From positions 8,955,379 to 9,019,378 of the forward strand of contig BSYO01000010.1 in assembly GCA_033239525.1 (NCBI GenBank): a DNA stretch of 64,000 bases. Reading direction: 5' to 3'. This DNA is from Nepenthes gracilis (lineage: Eukaryota > Streptophyta > Magnoliopsida > Caryophyllales > Nepenthaceae). This document shows, piece by piece, positions 63,486 to 64,000 of this stretch; position 1 is the first letter of the stretch; the number at the start of each line of letters is the position of its first letter. Both the position numbers and the translations under genes were made by a program. The notes below the pieces were generated by a model. That model saw only the letters and a list, made by a program, of their open reading frames with translations. It searched no databases and was not told the origin of the DNA.

Positions 63486-64000
63486 ATGATCACAAGAGGA
63501 AAAAGAGAGAGAGGAGAGAGAAAAAGAGTGTTCAGGTTGATAGTTTTTATTCCAAAAGTTTAATGTTTAGTGTAGAAGGCTGCTTAAGGTCTGTTATTTT
63601 TGTACTTTCAAGTTTTAGTTCAATATTAAGTGTATTTCAAGATTAGCAAAATTTCATCAATTTTTGTCTAGTTTGCATCCTATTTAGCAGGCTAATTTAG
63701 TTTCGTGTTAATATCTGAGTATTGCAATTTTGTAATGTGTTATACTACGAAAATCAATATGTTACCGTTACCCTTTCTAGCCCTTCAATAACTTTATATT
63801 TTATATTTTAATTTCTCGTATTTTACTTACTATCATTTTATTTTCTAAACCTTATATAGTTGAGTCACTGCCTTTTTATAACTTTAAATTTCTGTCATTA
63901 ATTTCTCGCATTTTATTTACTATTCTTTTATTTTTTTAGCCTTAAATGGTTAAACCATAGCCACTCTTGCAACTTTAAAATTTTCTCAATTAATTTCAAA
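63322..64000 (+). repeat. 3' LTR of gag-only copy 2, cut by the window edge
   Basis: Direct repeat of 60181-61146. It has a (GA)n run at 63452-63481 at the place of the purine-rich promoter tract. At 63691-63705 the text GCTAATTTAGTTTCG is the uninterrupted form of the sequence that in copy 1 is split by the copia element, including the target AATTT at 63694-63698. Confidence 0.8.

Larger units (their letters stand above)
60181..64000 (+). mobile_element. Gag-only LTR retrotransposon, TAT/Athila type, copy 2 (antisense to FGT1, runs off the window)
   Basis: Two direct repeats, 60181-61146 and 63322 to beyond 64000, share GTTTTTATTCCAAAA, TTGTACTTTCAAG-TT-AGTT-AATATTA, CCTTA-ATGG(C/T)TGAG and CCACTCTT-CAACTTTAAA. 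Between them lie a primer site relic, a gag remnant and a purine tract; about 2.2 kb in total and no pol. Copy 1 at 11830-17650 has the same LTR and gag. It should end shortly after 64000, inside an FGT1 intron, because no FGT1 exon is found to its left past 59640. Confidence 0.8.

Noticed and set aside
1..64000. CRISPR arrays, operons, ribosome binding sites, phage or plasmid features, tRNA and rRNA genes
   Set aside because: The sequence is plant nuclear DNA with spliced exons and retrotransposons. No regular spacer-repeat array, tRNA cloverleaf or rRNA segment was found by reading; the short tandem repeats present lack spacers.

Overview
This window is nuclear DNA of a seed plant, most likely an angiosperm with a large, repeat-rich genome. 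The evidence is a spliced plant gene with introns up to 9.6 kb, and Ty3/gypsy and Ty1/copia retrotransposons in many states of decay. There is no bacterial, organellar, rRNA, tRNA or CRISPR signature. The sequence alone does not settle the species.

Right two thirds (about 20.8 to 64 kb): one minus-strand gene dominates. It is the plant Strawberry-notch homologue FORGETTER1 (FGT1). I can place 24 consecutive exons from 59640 down to the stop codon at 21134. All introns are GT-AG and the phases match throughout, giving 826 residues plus a split first codon. These hold the end of the N-terminal NTPase domain, an acidic stretch, a C4HC3 PHD finger and the whole SNO-type helicase C-terminal half. 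The 5' exons lie beyond the right edge. The coding sequence looks intact, but its introns hold a sense copia element with an inserted MITE (28.3-33.0 kb), an antisense copia relic (41.1-44.75 kb), a gypsy LTR with gag (57.9-58.9 kb), a gag-only retrotransposon (from 60.2 kb), a GC-rich decayed minisatellite (53.6-54.2 kb) and several pieces of a repeat family rich in TATCG with inverted termini.

Left third (1 to about 19.6 kb): a nested graveyard of retrotransposons. A minus-strand gypsy pol relic (1.08-3.56 kb) is followed by an 18-bp minisatellite carrying a W-box core in each unit. Next comes a plus-strand gypsy element (about 5.2-11.55 kb) with a scrambled, collapsed partial copy of itself at its 5' end. 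Then follows a gag-only element of the TAT/Athila type on the minus strand (11.83 to about 17.65 kb), whose LTR is split by a second gag-only element of copia type (13308-16902, with near-perfect target duplication). Finally there is a TAT-type pol fragment with reverse transcriptase end and RNase H domains (17.95-19.35 kb) and a short LTR-like piece.

Two points stand out. The window holds two independent families of gag-only LTR retrotransposons, one nested in the other, and the right-hand LTR at 63.3-64 kb preserves the empty target site of that nesting. The FGT1 gene keeps every exon intact although exons make up only about 6 percent of its visible span.
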